Below, in pieces: positions 26,443-34,588 of a stretch of 38,772 nucleotides of DNA. Every line of letters begins with the position of its first letter. The stretch's first letter is position 1. The notes beneath the pieces were generated by a model, which saw nothing but the letters and a program-made list of their open reading frames with translations, searched no databases and had not been told where the DNA came from. Position numbers and translations under genes: made by a program. The DNA is taken from positions 1 through 38,772 of the forward strand of contig CAJQMI010000074.1 in NCBI GenBank assembly GCA_905479395.1. Direction: 5' to 3'. This DNA is from an uncultured Flavobacteriales bacterium (lineage in GTDB: Bacteria; Bacteroidota; Bacteroidia; Flavobacteriales_D; Sanyastnellaceae).

Positions 26443-27427
26443 CGGCTGTGTTCATTGAATCCGAGCCCACGACTGCTCCGATGATTGCCCCAATAATTGC
26501 GGGAATCACCAAATTTAATGCCCAAATAAAGAATGTTCCGGCGATCAGAGGCACGACCATTTCAGGCGCCGGTTGCAGCACCATCACAATGAGCGCTTCT
26601 CTGACTCCCATTTCTGCGAGTGCAGCAGTGGGGATGATCATATTTCCCCAGTACACCAGCGCGATGGCTGGGAACAATTCCGAAGGATTTGAAAAACCAA
26701 AGGCGATAAGGCCAAGTGCAAACTGGCTTGTGAACACGGCATAGCGTATGGCACTGAGCGCAATGATCAAGGGCAATTGCGGCCGAACGGATTTCAAGGC
26801 ATCCGGACTTTTTGATTCAAGCCAAACAGGGAGAGGAAAGCTTTTTTGCAGCCGAAGGAGCACGCTCTGACCGAATTGAGCATTGGCCCAGCCGAGGGTC
26901 CACCATGCAGCGGCTCCTGCGCAGGCAATCACTGGAATCAACCAGAGGGTTTGGGTTCCTGCAGCGATGGAGAGTGTGTTTAAAAACCATGCAGTGGCTA
27001 AGGCTCCAAAACTCAAGGTCATACCACCCTGTGCCCAAGCACTCCAACCAAAGGATCGAAGTCCGTGGGTGCGTATTTCGGATGGCAGCATCGCCACTCG
27101 AGCCAATGCATCGCCGGTGCGATTTGGTGTCATGAAGCCAAATGTTGACCCTACCAAGACTTCGCGATAGGACTGACCTATGAAACGATTGGTTCGCTGC
27201 AAGAGCAGGTGCCATTTCAATGCTTCGATTCCCCAATTCAAGGGCAACAGGACGGCTGCAAGCACGAGTGGCCAAGCTTGTTTTGGCATGAGTTGCGCCC
27301 ACGCAATTGATTCCGTGTTTAGAGCCTCATGTTGCGCTACCTGCGCAATGATAACCGTCAGCGCGAGCAAGGAGGTGATCCATGCGAGCCATTTGCGCAA
27401 TTGCGGTTGATAATGGGGCGATTTCAT
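26432..27427 (-). CDS. Flippase-like integral membrane protein (LPG synthase TM family)
   Basis: A 331-residue polytopic protein of the UPF0104/lysylphosphatidylglycerol synthase membrane domain family, with about eight helices. The family pattern is seen in LNWGIEALKWHLLLQ, GSTFGFMTPNRTGDALARVAMLP and PTAALAEMGVREALIV. Related proteins help move or modify glycolipids, but no function is proven for this group. The frame is open to 27739, but the extra 104 residues would run into ruvC and look non-protein-like. ATG 27427 fits the divergent promoter. It is followed by an overlapping GT2 gene. Confidence 0.85.
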   Translation of the reverse strand: MKSPHYQPQLRKWLAWITSLLALTVIIAQVAQHEALNTESIAWAQLMPKQAWPLVLAAVLLPLNWGIEALKWHLLLQRTNRFIGQSYREVLVGSTFGFMTPNRTGDALARVAMLPSEIRTHGLRSFGWSAWAQGGMTLSFGALATAWFLNTLSIAAGTQTLWLIPVIACAGAAAWWTLGWANAQFGQSVLLRLQKSFPLPVWLESKSPDALKSVRPQLPLIIALSAIRYAVFTSQFALGLIAFGFSNPSELFPAIALVYWGNMIIPTAALAEMGVREALIVMVLQPAPEMVVPLIAGTFFIWALNLVIPAIIGAIIGAVVGSDSMNTADEH

Positions 27428-27446
27428 CGGTTGGGGGACGCTTTTC

Positions 27447-27454
27447 CAAATGTA
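27447..27454 (-). promoter_or_regulatory. Putative promoter -7 box of the flippase-like unit
   Basis: Minus-strand TACATTTG matches TAnnTTTG exactly. A TTG (27477-27475) lies 20 bases upstream on that strand as -33 candidate. It overlaps the ruvC -7 box on the other strand by two bases (27453-27454). Confidence 0.5.
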
Positions 27455-27460
27455 CCTTCG
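27453..27460 (+). promoter_or_regulatory. Putative promoter -7 box of ruvC
   Basis: TACCTTCG matches TAnnTTTG with one mismatch. TTG at 27431-27433 is exactly 19 bases upstream. It ends seven bases before the ruvC ATG, so the mRNA would have almost no leader. Confidence 0.45.
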
Positions 27461-27467
27461 TTGAGCG

Positions 27468-28049
27468 ATGTCACCAACCCCGAAGCCAAAACCCGTCGAA
27501 CGAATCATTCTCGGCATTGATCCCGGCACCACCATCATGGGATACGGTGTGATCTGCGTGCGCGGCAAATCGGTTGAGTTGGTCGAAATGGGCGCCTTGC
27601 ACCTTTCGAAGTACAAAGACCACGCGGTTAAGTTGAAGCGAATTTTTGATCGATGTTCAGCATTGATTGATGCGCATGCTCCCGACCACATGGCGGTGGA
27701 AGCGCCTTTTTTCGGGAAAAACGTCCAGTCCATGCTCAAATTGGGTAGGGCTCAAGGTGTGGCCTTGGCTGCTGCTCTCTCGAAGGATATTCCGATTGCG
27801 GAATACGCACCACGGAAGGTCAAGCAATCGATCACGGGTTCTGGGGCGGCAAGCAAGGAGCAAGTGGCTGCAATGGTGGCACGTACACTCAGCATTTCAG
27901 TGGCAGATTTGCCCAAAGAACTGGACGCTACAGACGGATTAGCAGTGGCGTTGTGCCATCATTTTCAATTGTCTTCACCTCGCATGCAGGCGGGTTATAG
28001 CGGGTGGAAAGCATTCATCGCTGACCAAGGTGAACGGGTTAGTTCTTGA
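27468..28049 (+). CDS. ruvC: Crossover junction endodeoxyribonuclease RuvC
   Basis: RuvC is the Holliday junction resolvase that cuts four-way junctions with RuvAB. At 193 residues it is slightly longer than usual through N- and C-terminal tails. The four acidic catalytic residues can be placed: Asp18 (GIDPGT), Glu78 (AVEAPFFGKN), and Asp153 and Asp156 (DATDGLAVALCHH). KLGRAQGVAL and APRKVKQSITGSG motifs also fit. The start ATG is 40 bases from the divergent flippase-like gene. A strong terminator follows about 90 bases after the stop. Confidence 0.97.
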   Translation: MSPTPKPKPVERIILGIDPGTTIMGYGVICVRGKSVELVEMGALHLSKYKDHAVKLKRIFDRCSALIDAHAPDHMAVEAPFFGKNVQSMLKLGRAQGVALAAALSKDIPIAEYAPRKVKQSITGSGAASKEQVAAMVARTLSISVADLPKELDATDGLAVALCHHFQLSSPRMQAGYSGWKAFIADQGERVSS

Positions 28050-28141
28050 TTTTCTTCAATTTTGTAACCTTTTTTAAGTTAGTCCGTAATAGGACCTGAA
28101 GTTTTGCTTCAAACAGTTTATTTGTTTTTCATTCAACAGGG

Positions 28142-28170
28142 AAGGGCTGTCCATTTGGGCGGCCCTTTTT
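28142..28170 (+). terminator. Rho-independent terminator after ruvC
   Basis: AAGGGCTGTCC pairs over 11 positions (two G-T wobbles) with GGGCGGCCCTT around an ATTT loop, followed by a T tract at 28166-28170. It separates ruvC from the convergent ddl gene. Confidence 0.85.
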
Positions 28171-28201
28171 GTGCTTAAAAATTGGCGGGAGGGCGATCGA
28201 T

Positions 28202-29188
28202 TTAATCCTTGAGCAGGGTGCTGTCGATGATGTTTGAAATCAAGGTTGATTTCGAAAAACCGGATTTTTCAGCTTGTTGCGGGATGATGCTCACTTCAGA
28301 GAACCCGGGAACGCCGTTGACCTCGATGACTGATGCCTCGCCGGGTTCTGTCCAAATCATATCCACCCGCGCCATTCCGCGGCAACGCGTTGCACGGTAT
28401 ACAGCAAGGGCTTGAGTTTGAAGTGCGTCGCGCTGACTGTCAGGAATGCTTGCAGGCGTGGTTTCTTGCGACGCTCCTTGGTATTTGGCTTCATAATCAA
28501 AAAACACCCGTTCGGTCGTGATTTCAGTGACAGGCAGCACCGTGGGTTCGCCTTGCTCATCAGGCACCACGCCTACCGTAAATTCACGACCCTCGAGCAG
28601 AGATTCTATGAGGACGCCGCTGGTGCTCACAGAGCGGGCGAGTGCGATCGCCGCTGCTACATCAGCTGTGGTTTCTGCCCGCGAAATGCCAATGCTTGAA
28701 CCGGTTTCATTGGGTTTTATGAAACAGGGAATCCCAACGGTTTCAGCAATTTCAATCGCATTCCATGGGTCGGAATGAGTGAGTTCTACGGAGCTTGCCA
28801 CAGCAATGCTTTCTTCTCTAAGCACGGCGTTTGTTCGTCCTTTGTTGAAGGTCAAGGCCATGCAGTCAGCATCACCGGTCGTGTACCGCATGCCCACTTC
28901 ATCGAGTGTGGTTTGCAACTTCCCATCTTCACCAGGTGTGCCATGCACCATGATGAATGCGCCAATGAATGCGCGCGGATCGGCTAGGATTTCTGAAAGG
29001 TTAGTCGCTGTTTTTTCTCCCGTGGCTTCGTTTTCCATGAACCAACCTTTGGGGTCGACGTGGACGAGCACAGGAAGGAATCTTTGCCGGTCAATCTGGG
29101 CCATTACCATGGCCGCGGATTTACGCGAGATTACGGCTTCTCCGGAGTAGCCGCCTGTGAAAACAATCAATGCTTGAGGCTTGGTCAT
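28202..29188 (-). CDS. ddl: D-alanine--D-alanine ligase
   Basis: The enzyme joins two D-alanines for peptidoglycan precursors in an ATP-dependent reaction. The 328-residue ATP-grasp protein shows the early glycine-rich FTGGYSGEAVISRKSA, MVHGTPGEDGKLQ, the lysine-containing PCFIKPNETGSSIGIS loop and the C-terminal ARVDMIWTE with VIEVNGVPGFSEVSIIPQ, which carries the metal-binding Glu and Asn. The length is usual. It is a single gene flanked by a terminator and by purK on the same strand. Confidence 0.96.
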   Translation of the reverse strand: MTKPQALIVFTGGYSGEAVISRKSAAMVMAQIDRQRFLPVLVHVDPKGWFMENEATGEKTATNLSEILADPRAFIGAFIMVHGTPGEDGKLQTTLDEVGMRYTTGDADCMALTFNKGRTNAVLREESIAVASSVELTHSDPWNAIEIAETVGIPCFIKPNETGSSIGISRAETTADVAAAIALARSVSTSGVLIESLLEGREFTVGVVPDEQGEPTVLPVTEITTERVFFDYEAKYQGASQETTPASIPDSQRDALQTQALAVYRATRCRGMARVDMIWTEPGEASVIEVNGVPGFSEVSIIPQQAEKSGFSKSTLISNIIDSTLLKD

Positions 29189-29193
29189 GGTCG

Positions 29194-29201
29194 CAATTCT
29201 A
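29194..29201 (-). promoter_or_regulatory. Putative -7 box of ddl
   Basis: On the minus strand TAGAATTG matches the -7 consensus with one mismatch. It is five bases from the ddl ATG, and a TTG is 18 bases upstream. This is a weak to moderate candidate. Confidence 0.35.
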
Positions 29202-29241
29202 GTTCAAATTACGGGTTCACAAGGCCGCTTAGATCCGGCTG

Positions 29242-30417
29242 TCAGGCATTTCCATTCACCGACAATTGTTCACGAATGTGCATCACCCTTTTTGCGACTT
29301 CCTCATGATTCGATCCGGTAATGGTTACGTGGCCCATCTTTCGAAACGGCTTCACGGTGGATTTTCCGTAGAGATGCGGATGAACGCCAGGGGTGTCAAG
29401 CGCTGCATCCAACCCTGCATAAGCAGGAATTCCATGCGCTTGCGCGCTACCGACCAAGTTGACCATCGCCGAGGCTGGAAACAGCGCGTCAGTTGCCCCC
29501 AGAGGCAGGTCTAAAACGGCACGAAGGTGTTGCTCAAACTGCGAAGTGCGGTTGGCTTCAATGGTATGGTGTCCGCTGTTGTGAGTGCGCGGAGCAAGTT
29601 CATTGACCAAAAGATTGCCCGCTCGATCAAGGAACAATTCCACGGCCAACAGCCCTTCAAAATTCATTGCTTCTGCCACCCGGCGCGCCAAAGCCTCGGC
29701 ATCTTTTTCCTGTTTCGGTGAAATGACTGCAGGTGCGATGAGGTAATCAACCAAATTCGCTACCGGGTCGAAAACAGCTTCCACCACAGGAAAGCAACGA
29801 ATGTCGCCGCTACCATTGCGCGCAACAATCACGCTCAATTCTTTCTCAATGTCCACAGCGTGCTCTAAAACACTGGGGACATCGAATGCTTTTTCCAAAT
29901 CTGATTCCGTTTTCAATACCACGACTCCTTTGCCATCGTAGCCGCCTTTCCGCATTTTCTGGACGATTGGCAATCCCATTTTTTGGACATCACTTGCACC
30001 TTCGATGAGCTCGAAAGGCGATGTGGGGATGTCGTTTTCAGCGAAAAACGCTTTTTGTTTCCCTTTGTCTTGAATGATGGCCAAGTGATCCGGTTTGGGA
30101 ATCACCCGAACACCTTGTGACTCGAGCTGCCTTAAACCTGTGACAGAGACATGTTCAATTTCGATGGTGATTGCATCCAAGTCGGATCCAAACGCCACAA
30201 CATCTGCAGCATTTTGCAGGTCACCTTGAATGAAGCGAGGCGTGAGATGCCTGCATGGCGCGTCTGCGCTGGGGTCCATGACCTCTACCCTCACATCGAA
30301 ATCCACGGCGGATTGGATCATCATACGACCAAGCTGCCCGCCGCCCAGCACCCCGAGGCGCAAGGATGGACCGAATGATACATCGAATTCATGGGAGTTT
30401 TTTGAACCTATTTGCAT
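29242..30417 (-). CDS. purK: 5-(carboxyamino)imidazole ribonucleotide synthase
   Basis: PurK uses ATP and bicarbonate to carboxylate AIR in purine synthesis. The 391-residue ATP-grasp enzyme starts near RLGVLGGGQLGRMM, then has EIEHVSVTGLRQLE, the KMRKGGYDGKGVVVL loop, ELSVIVARN, and the metal-site region VNELAPRTHNSGHHTIEA, all hallmarks of PurK. ATG 30417 is preferred over the open frame to 30480, because a perfect -7 box lies four bases before it. The usual partner purE is not in the window. Confidence 0.96.
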   Translation of the reverse strand: MQIGSKNSHEFDVSFGPSLRLGVLGGGQLGRMMIQSAVDFDVRVEVMDPSADAPCRHLTPRFIQGDLQNAADVVAFGSDLDAITIEIEHVSVTGLRQLESQGVRVIPKPDHLAIIQDKGKQKAFFAENDIPTSPFELIEGASDVQKMGLPIVQKMRKGGYDGKGVVVLKTESDLEKAFDVPSVLEHAVDIEKELSVIVARNGSGDIRCFPVVEAVFDPVANLVDYLIAPAVISPKQEKDAEALARRVAEAMNFEGLLAVELFLDRAGNLLVNELAPRTHNSGHHTIEANRTSQFEQHLRAVLDLPLGATDALFPASAMVNLVGSAQAHGIPAYAGLDAALDTPGVHPHLYGKSTVKPFRKMGHVTITGSNHEEVAKRVMHIREQLSVNGNA

Positions 30418-30421
30418 GGGG

Positions 30422-30429
30422 CAAAGATA
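30422..30429 (-). promoter_or_regulatory. -7 box immediately before purK
   Basis: On the minus strand TATCTTTG matches TAnnTTTG exactly and is followed by CCCC and the purK ATG. No -33 TTTG is evident. The arrangement copies that of fcl. Confidence 0.5.
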
Positions 30430-30436
30430 TTCGCGC

Positions 30437-30444
30437 CATTTTTG
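30437..30444 (+). promoter_or_regulatory. Weak -7 box of the MscS gene
   Basis: CATTTTTG has one mismatch to TAnnTTTG, is four bases before the ATG at 30449, and has TTTG at 30411-30414, 22 bases upstream. It shares the 31-base divergent gap with the purK promoter. Confidence 0.3.
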
Positions 30445-30448
30445 GTCC

Positions 30449-31516
30449 ATGGAATTTTTAGAGACAGAATTTTTGGGCAACCCATTGATGGAGTGGTTGA
30501 TTGCTTTGGCTTGGGCGCTTGGAGGCGTGATTTCAGGCCGATTGGTCTACCGTTGGTTCAGCCGCAGGATGAAGGCATTGGCCGCCAAAAGCGAGACGAA
30601 ACTGGACGATATCATCGTGGACCAAGTTGAAGAACCGTTGTCATTATCGGTTGTTTTGCTGGGATTGTGGTTCGGATATGATCATTTGCATTTTGGCGTT
30701 GAGACCGACGCTTTCATGGATCATGTCTTTGCAATCGCTGTTGCTTTGAATGTCACCTGGATGGCAGCTCGACTCGTGGATAGTGTATTGGGCAATCTCT
30801 TCATGGGTGCAGCCGAAAAGTCATCATCTCAAATGATGTCCCAAGTGGCCCCCATTTTGCGTAAAACCTTGCGGTCCACCGTTTGGATTTTGGGATTCAT
30901 CATGGCGCTCAACAATGCGGGATATGATGTCGCAGCGTTGTTGGCGGGAGTCGGAATCGGAGGTTTGGCCATGGGTTTGGCAGCGAAGGATTTCGTGGCC
31001 AATATTTTTGGAGGGATCACGGTTTTTGTAGATCAGCCGTTTTTGGTCGGCGACCGGGTGCAAGTAGCAGGTGTTGATGGCACAGTGACAGAAATCGGTA
31101 TTCGATCGACGCGAATCAAAACCCTTGCTGGGCGAATCGTGACAATTCCCAATCACAAATTCACTGATAGCCTCGTGGAAAATGTGACGGCGGAACCGGC
31201 ACGTAAGATTCGGTTGGACTTGGGATTGACCTATGACACCAAGCCCGATCAGATACAGCAAGCCATCGGAATTCTCACAGAAATCATTGAGAAGCACATT
31301 GGAACCGAAGACGACACGTTGATCTGGTTCAGTGGCTTCGGGGATTTCTCCTTGAATGTAAGTGCAATTTATTACGTGCGGAAGGAAGCTGATGTATGCC
31401 TGACTCCGGGCATGGTCAACCTCGAAATCTTGAATCGCTTCAATGAAGCATCTTTGGATTTTGCCTTCCCAACACAGACCCTGATTCACGAGGGAACGCA
31501 AAATGTGACAAGTTGA
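30449..31516 (+). CDS. MscS-family mechanosensitive ion channel
   Basis: A 355-residue inner-membrane channel that opens under membrane tension to release solutes during osmotic downshock. It has about four N-terminal helices, then the pore-lining helix LLAGVGIGGLAMGLAAKDFVANIFGG, the beta domain DQPFLVGDRVQVAGVDGTVTEIGIRSTRI and the following VTIPNHKFTDSLVEN, all characteristic of MscS. ATG 30449 is chosen; the frame is open to 30230 but that would run through the start of purK on the other strand. Confidence 0.95.
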   Translation: MEFLETEFLGNPLMEWLIALAWALGGVISGRLVYRWFSRRMKALAAKSETKLDDIIVDQVEEPLSLSVVLLGLWFGYDHLHFGVETDAFMDHVFAIAVALNVTWMAARLVDSVLGNLFMGAAEKSSSQMMSQVAPILRKTLRSTVWILGFIMALNNAGYDVAALLAGVGIGGLAMGLAAKDFVANIFGGITVFVDQPFLVGDRVQVAGVDGTVTEIGIRSTRIKTLAGRIVTIPNHKFTDSLVENVTAEPARKIRLDLGLTYDTKPDQIQQAIGILTEIIEKHIGTEDDTLIWFSGFGDFSLNVSAIYYVRKEADVCLTPGMVNLEILNRFNEASLDFAFPTQTLIHEGTQNVTS

Positions 31517-31580
31517 AAGTTGTTTTTGCGCTGTACATTGCCGCGCGAATATTGCCGAAAGAGCATTTAAAATTACACCA

Positions 31581-32345
31581 TTGAACTGTTACGACGTTGT
31601 TATCCATGCCAATGAAACTCGATATTGGGTTTACATGTTTGGCAGCATTCTTTTTGGAATAGGGGTGGTTCGAATGTTTGCTTCTTTGGATGAAGCCGCC
31701 CGTGAAGCCGCCCTTCGCAAAGCGGGTGTGGTGCTGATCATTGCGAACCTCGTAATGCCTGCTTATGGTTTTCTGAATCCCAAACATGACATGTCATGGC
31801 ACCGAAATTTGCCGCTTCATCTCTGTGGGGTGAATTACGCATTGGTTGGCTTGAATTGCTTTTTCAAGAATGAGAAATTGTTCATGTTTTCGGCTTTTAC
31901 AGGCACCATTGGTGGTGTACATGCCTTGCTTACGCCGCAATTGACAATAGGCGATGCGCCGCTGGTTCTTTTGGATTATTATTTTAAACACTCTGCGATC
32001 GTGGTCATGCCCTTGATCATGGCGCGGTCCTTTGGTTTTCGTTTCCCCAAATATGGTTGGGTCAAGACTTATGTCGCAGTAGCTGTGCTCACCACAGTGG
32101 TGGGACTTTTTAATTGGTGGTTGAACACGTATTTCCCGGCAAGCATTACGGCGAATTACATGTACATGTGGGAGGCGCCGAAGGCAGACAATCCTTTTGT
32201 GGTGGATTTGCCGCGCCCTTGGTACATCTTGCCGTTGCACGGTGGTTTGATTTTGCACTTGATTCTGATCAATGCGCTATATCGTTGGGGGACCCCCATT
32301 GATGAATACACGAGGCAGCCATGGATGCGTCGACATTTCACGTGA
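31581..32345 (+). CDS. YwaF/TIGR02206-family integral membrane protein
   Basis: A 254-residue membrane protein with about seven helices. It has the family signature LPLHLCGVNYALVGLN, FSAFTGTIGGVHALL, YYFKHSAIVVMPL and ANYMYMWEAPKADNPF followed by PWYILPLHG. The function of this family is not known. The only in-frame start before the first helix is a TTG at 31581; the first ATG (31635) would cut into helix one, so TTG is likely but uncertain. It follows mscS by 64 bases and may share its transcript. Confidence 0.8.
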   Translation: MNCYDVVIHANETRYWVYMFGSILFGIGVVRMFASLDEAAREAALRKAGVVLIIANLVMPAYGFLNPKHDMSWHRNLPLHLCGVNYALVGLNCFFKNEKLFMFSAFTGTIGGVHALLTPQLTIGDAPLVLLDYYFKHSAIVVMPLIMARSFGFRFPKYGWVKTYVAVAVLTTVVGLFNWWLNTYFPASITANYMYMWEAPKADNPFVVDLPRPWYILPLHGGLILHLILINALYRWGTPIDEYTRQPWMRRHFT

Positions 32346-32408
32346 ATTAAATTTCGGTACTTTTTCCACGCCCTTTCAACGTGGAGCGAGATTTTCGCGC
32401 ATCTGAAA

Positions 32409-32416
32409 TATCTTCG
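32409..32416 (+). promoter_or_regulatory. Putative -7 box of thyA
   Basis: TATCTTCG matches the -7 consensus with one mismatch and is followed by ATGC and the thyA ATG, so the leader would be four bases or less. No -33 box is clear. Confidence 0.4.
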
Positions 32417-32420
32417 ATGC

Positions 32421-33215
32421 ATGCGAGCATATTTGGACTTATTGGATCATATTCTCTCGAATGGATCGCTGCGGGAAGACCGCACAGGGACAGGGACGAT
32501 TGGCTGTTTCGGGTATCAAATGCGGTTTGATCTCAGTGAGGGCTTTCCTGTGCTGACCACGAAGAAACTGCATCTGCGTTCGATCATCCATGAATTGCTG
32601 TGGTTTTTGAAAGGAGACACCAACATTGCTTACCTCAAGGAAAATGGTGTTCGTATTTGGGACGAGTGGGCCGATGATGCTGGAAATCTAGGTCCTGTCT
32701 ACGGATACCAATGGCGCAGTTGGCCCAATCCCGATGGTTCGCACACGGATCAAATCGTGAAGTTGGTGGATCAAATCAAGAACAACCCGTACTCGCGCCG
32801 CCACATTGTTTCGGCTTGGAATCCGAGCTTCATCGATGACATGGCCTTGCCTCCGTGCCATTGCCTGTTTCAATTTCACGTTGACAACGGCAAGTTGAAT
32901 TGTCAATTGTACCAGCGTTCTGCAGATACGTTCCTTGGAGTGCCGTTTAACATTTCATCTTATGCACTGCTCACCATGATGATGGCGCAGGTGTGCGATT
33001 TGGAACCGGGCGAATTTGTGCACACGTTTGGGGATGCGCACCTTTACACCAATCATGTTGAGCAAGCTCGGGAGCAGTTGACTCGTGAACCTCGAGAGCT
33101 GCCCACCATGCGGATGAATCCGGATGTAAAGGATCTGTTTTCGTTCACCTATGACGACTTCAAGTTGGAGAATTATGACCCCATGCCGCACATCAAGGCG
33201 GCAATCTCTGTTTAA
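32421..33215 (+). CDS. thyA: Thymidylate synthase
   Basis: The enzyme methylates dUMP to dTMP using methylenetetrahydrofolate, which it oxidises to dihydrofolate. It is 264 residues, the same length as the Escherichia coli enzyme. The catalytic Cys146 is in [11 protein letters not shown], preceded by [11 protein letters not shown], and followed by the nucleotide-binding [16 protein letters not shown]. It heads a plus-strand operon with folA 17 bases downstream, a pairing that makes metabolic sense because DHFR recycles the dihydrofolate. Confidence 0.98.
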   Translation: MRAYLDLLDHILSNGSLREDRTGTGTIGCFGYQMRFDLSEGFPVLTTKKLHLRSIIHELLWFLKGDTNIAYLKENGVRIWDEWADDAGNLGPVYGYQWRSWPNPDGSHTDQIVKLVDQIKNNPYSRRHIVSAWNPSFIDDMALPPCHCLFQFHVDNGKLNCQLYQRSADTFLGVPFNISSYALLTMMMAQVCDLEPGEFVHTFGDAHLYTNHVEQAREQLTREPRELPTMRMNPDVKDLFSFTYDDFKLENYDPMPHIKAAISV

Positions 33216-33232
33216 TTTCCAAAGTCAAGAAA

Positions 33233-33751
33233 ATGCGCATTTCCATCATTGTCGCTGTGGCAAGCAACGGTGTAATCGGACGGGACAACGACTTGGTCTG
33301 GCGCTTGCGAGACGATATGAAGTTTTTCTCGGATACCACCAAAGGCCATGCAGTGCTTACGGGTCGCCGGAATTACGAGTCCATCCCTGAGCGGTTTCGT
33401 CCGCTGCCGAATCGAGCGAATATTGTCGTCACCCGAAATCCGAATTATGAGGCGCCGGGAGCGGATGTCGTTCATTCCTTGGAAGCTGGCATTGAATGTG
33501 CAAGGGCTCTGAAAGTGGACGAACTCTTCATCATAGGGGGAGGTCAGATTTATGCGGAGTCCGTGGCCAAAGGATGGGTGGATCGCTTATTCATTACGCA
33601 CGTGGCTGCTGCTCCGGAAGGAGATACCTTTTTTGATGTGAAGGCACTTTCTGCTGGATGGACAGAAAAGGCAGTCATCGCGGAACAGGAAGCCAACGAT
33701 CGGAACGAACACGCTTTTCACATTGCTGAATATCATGCTTCGCAGCCATGA
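33233..33751 (+). CDS. folA: Dihydrofolate reductase
   Basis: DHFR reduces dihydrofolate to tetrahydrofolate with NADPH. The 172-residue product begins SIIVAVASNGVIGRDNDLVW, has the DDMKFFSDTT helix with the catalytic Asp, TGRRNYESIP and the late IIGGGQIYAESV motif of the NADPH site. It sits 17 bases after thyA and its end overlaps hupE by four bases (ATGA). Confidence 0.97.
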   Translation: MRISIIVAVASNGVIGRDNDLVWRLRDDMKFFSDTTKGHAVLTGRRNYESIPERFRPLPNRANIVVTRNPNYEAPGADVVHSLEAGIECARALKVDELFIIGGGQIYAESVAKGWVDRLFITHVAAAPEGDTFFDVKALSAGWTEKAVIAEQEANDRNEHAFHIAEYHASQP

Positions 33752-34317
33752 ACGATTTTTACCTCGGCATCGAACACATCACCGATTTTGCAGGCTATGA
33801 CCACATGTTGTTCTTGTTGTCATTGGTTGCTTGGGGGAGCTTGAAGGATGTGTGGCGGGTGATTGTGTTGGCGACTGCTTTCACCGTTGGTCACAGCATC
33901 ACATTGTTACTCGCTGGGATGGGCTGGGTGCATGCTGATGGCCGTTGGATTGAATTTCTTATTCCCGTGAGCATTGCTTGCACAGCCGCTTGGAACTTGC
34001 GGCGCGGTGCAGGGAAGCGCGAATCTTGGGGAAGGGGTTTGACCTATGCAATAACCGTTGGTTTCGGCTTAATTCATGGCCTCGGTTTCAGTTCATTCTT
34101 TCGGATGATGCGCGAGGATGGACAGTCCATTGTGATGCCGTTGCTCCGATTTAATTTGGGTGTGGAAGCGGGACAATTGCTCATTTTGATGGTTTGTCTT
34201 GGTGCGGCTTCTTTGCTCCGTGCCGTTGGTGTGACCCAGCGCGAGCAGCAAGTGTTTTTGTGCGCGGTTACGGGCACGTTGGCAATAGGCATGGCCATTG
34301 AGCGCATGCCATTTTAA
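33748..34317 (+). CDS. HupE/UreJ-family membrane protein
   Basis: This 189-residue protein has about six helices and matches the HupE/UreJ family, related to nickel and cobalt permeases. It begins GIEHITDFAGYDHMLFLLSL, with the GxxHIxDGxDHxLF-type signature in the first helix, and later GHSITLLL and GFGLIHGLGFSSFF, each with conserved His that may contact metal. The start overlaps the folA stop. Metal transport is inferred from family members in other bacteria. No hydrogenase or urease gene is nearby. Confidence 0.88.
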   Translation: MNDFYLGIEHITDFAGYDHMLFLLSLVAWGSLKDVWRVIVLATAFTVGHSITLLLAGMGWVHADGRWIEFLIPVSIACTAAWNLRRGAGKRESWGRGLTYAITVGFGLIHGLGFSSFFRMMREDGQSIVMPLLRFNLGVEAGQLLILMVCLGAASLLRAVGVTQREQQVFLCAVTGTLAIGMAIERMPF

Positions 34318-34334
34318 CGACGTAAATTGCGGCT

Positions 34335-34586
34335 ATGATGCGAACGGCAATGCTGGCTTTGATTCGACTTTACCAAATGGTGCTGAGCCCACTGTTGGGA
34401 GCCAATTGTCGTTTCGAGCCTACCTGTTCGACGTATGGCCGTGAGGCCATTGAGCGTTTTGGCGCATGGAAGGGTGGCTGGCTTGCTCTAAAACGCATCT
34501 CGCGCTGTCATCCTTGGACTGAACCTGGGTACGACCCTGTCCCTCCTTCTGGAGTGGCGAACGATTCTCAAACTAAAAAACATTGA
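34335..34586 (+). CDS. yidD: Membrane protein insertion efficiency factor YidD
   Basis: An 83-residue protein with an amphipathic N-terminus and the family core [21 protein letters not shown] followed by ISRCHPW and GYDPVP. YidD helps the insertase YidC place proteins in the inner membrane and is usually encoded beside rnpA and yidC. Here it lies inside the thyA-folA-hupE operon, 17 bases after hupE. Confidence 0.96.
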   Translation: MMRTAMLALIRLYQMVLSPLLGANCRFEPTCSTYGREAIERFGAWKGGWLALKRISRCHPWTEPGYDPVPPSGVANDSQTKKH

Positions 34587-34588
34587 TC

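Noticed and set aside
27428-27739. 104-residue N-terminal extension of the flippase-like protein
   Set aside because: It runs antisense through ruvC and the sequence is low in helix character; ATG 27427 matches the promoter.
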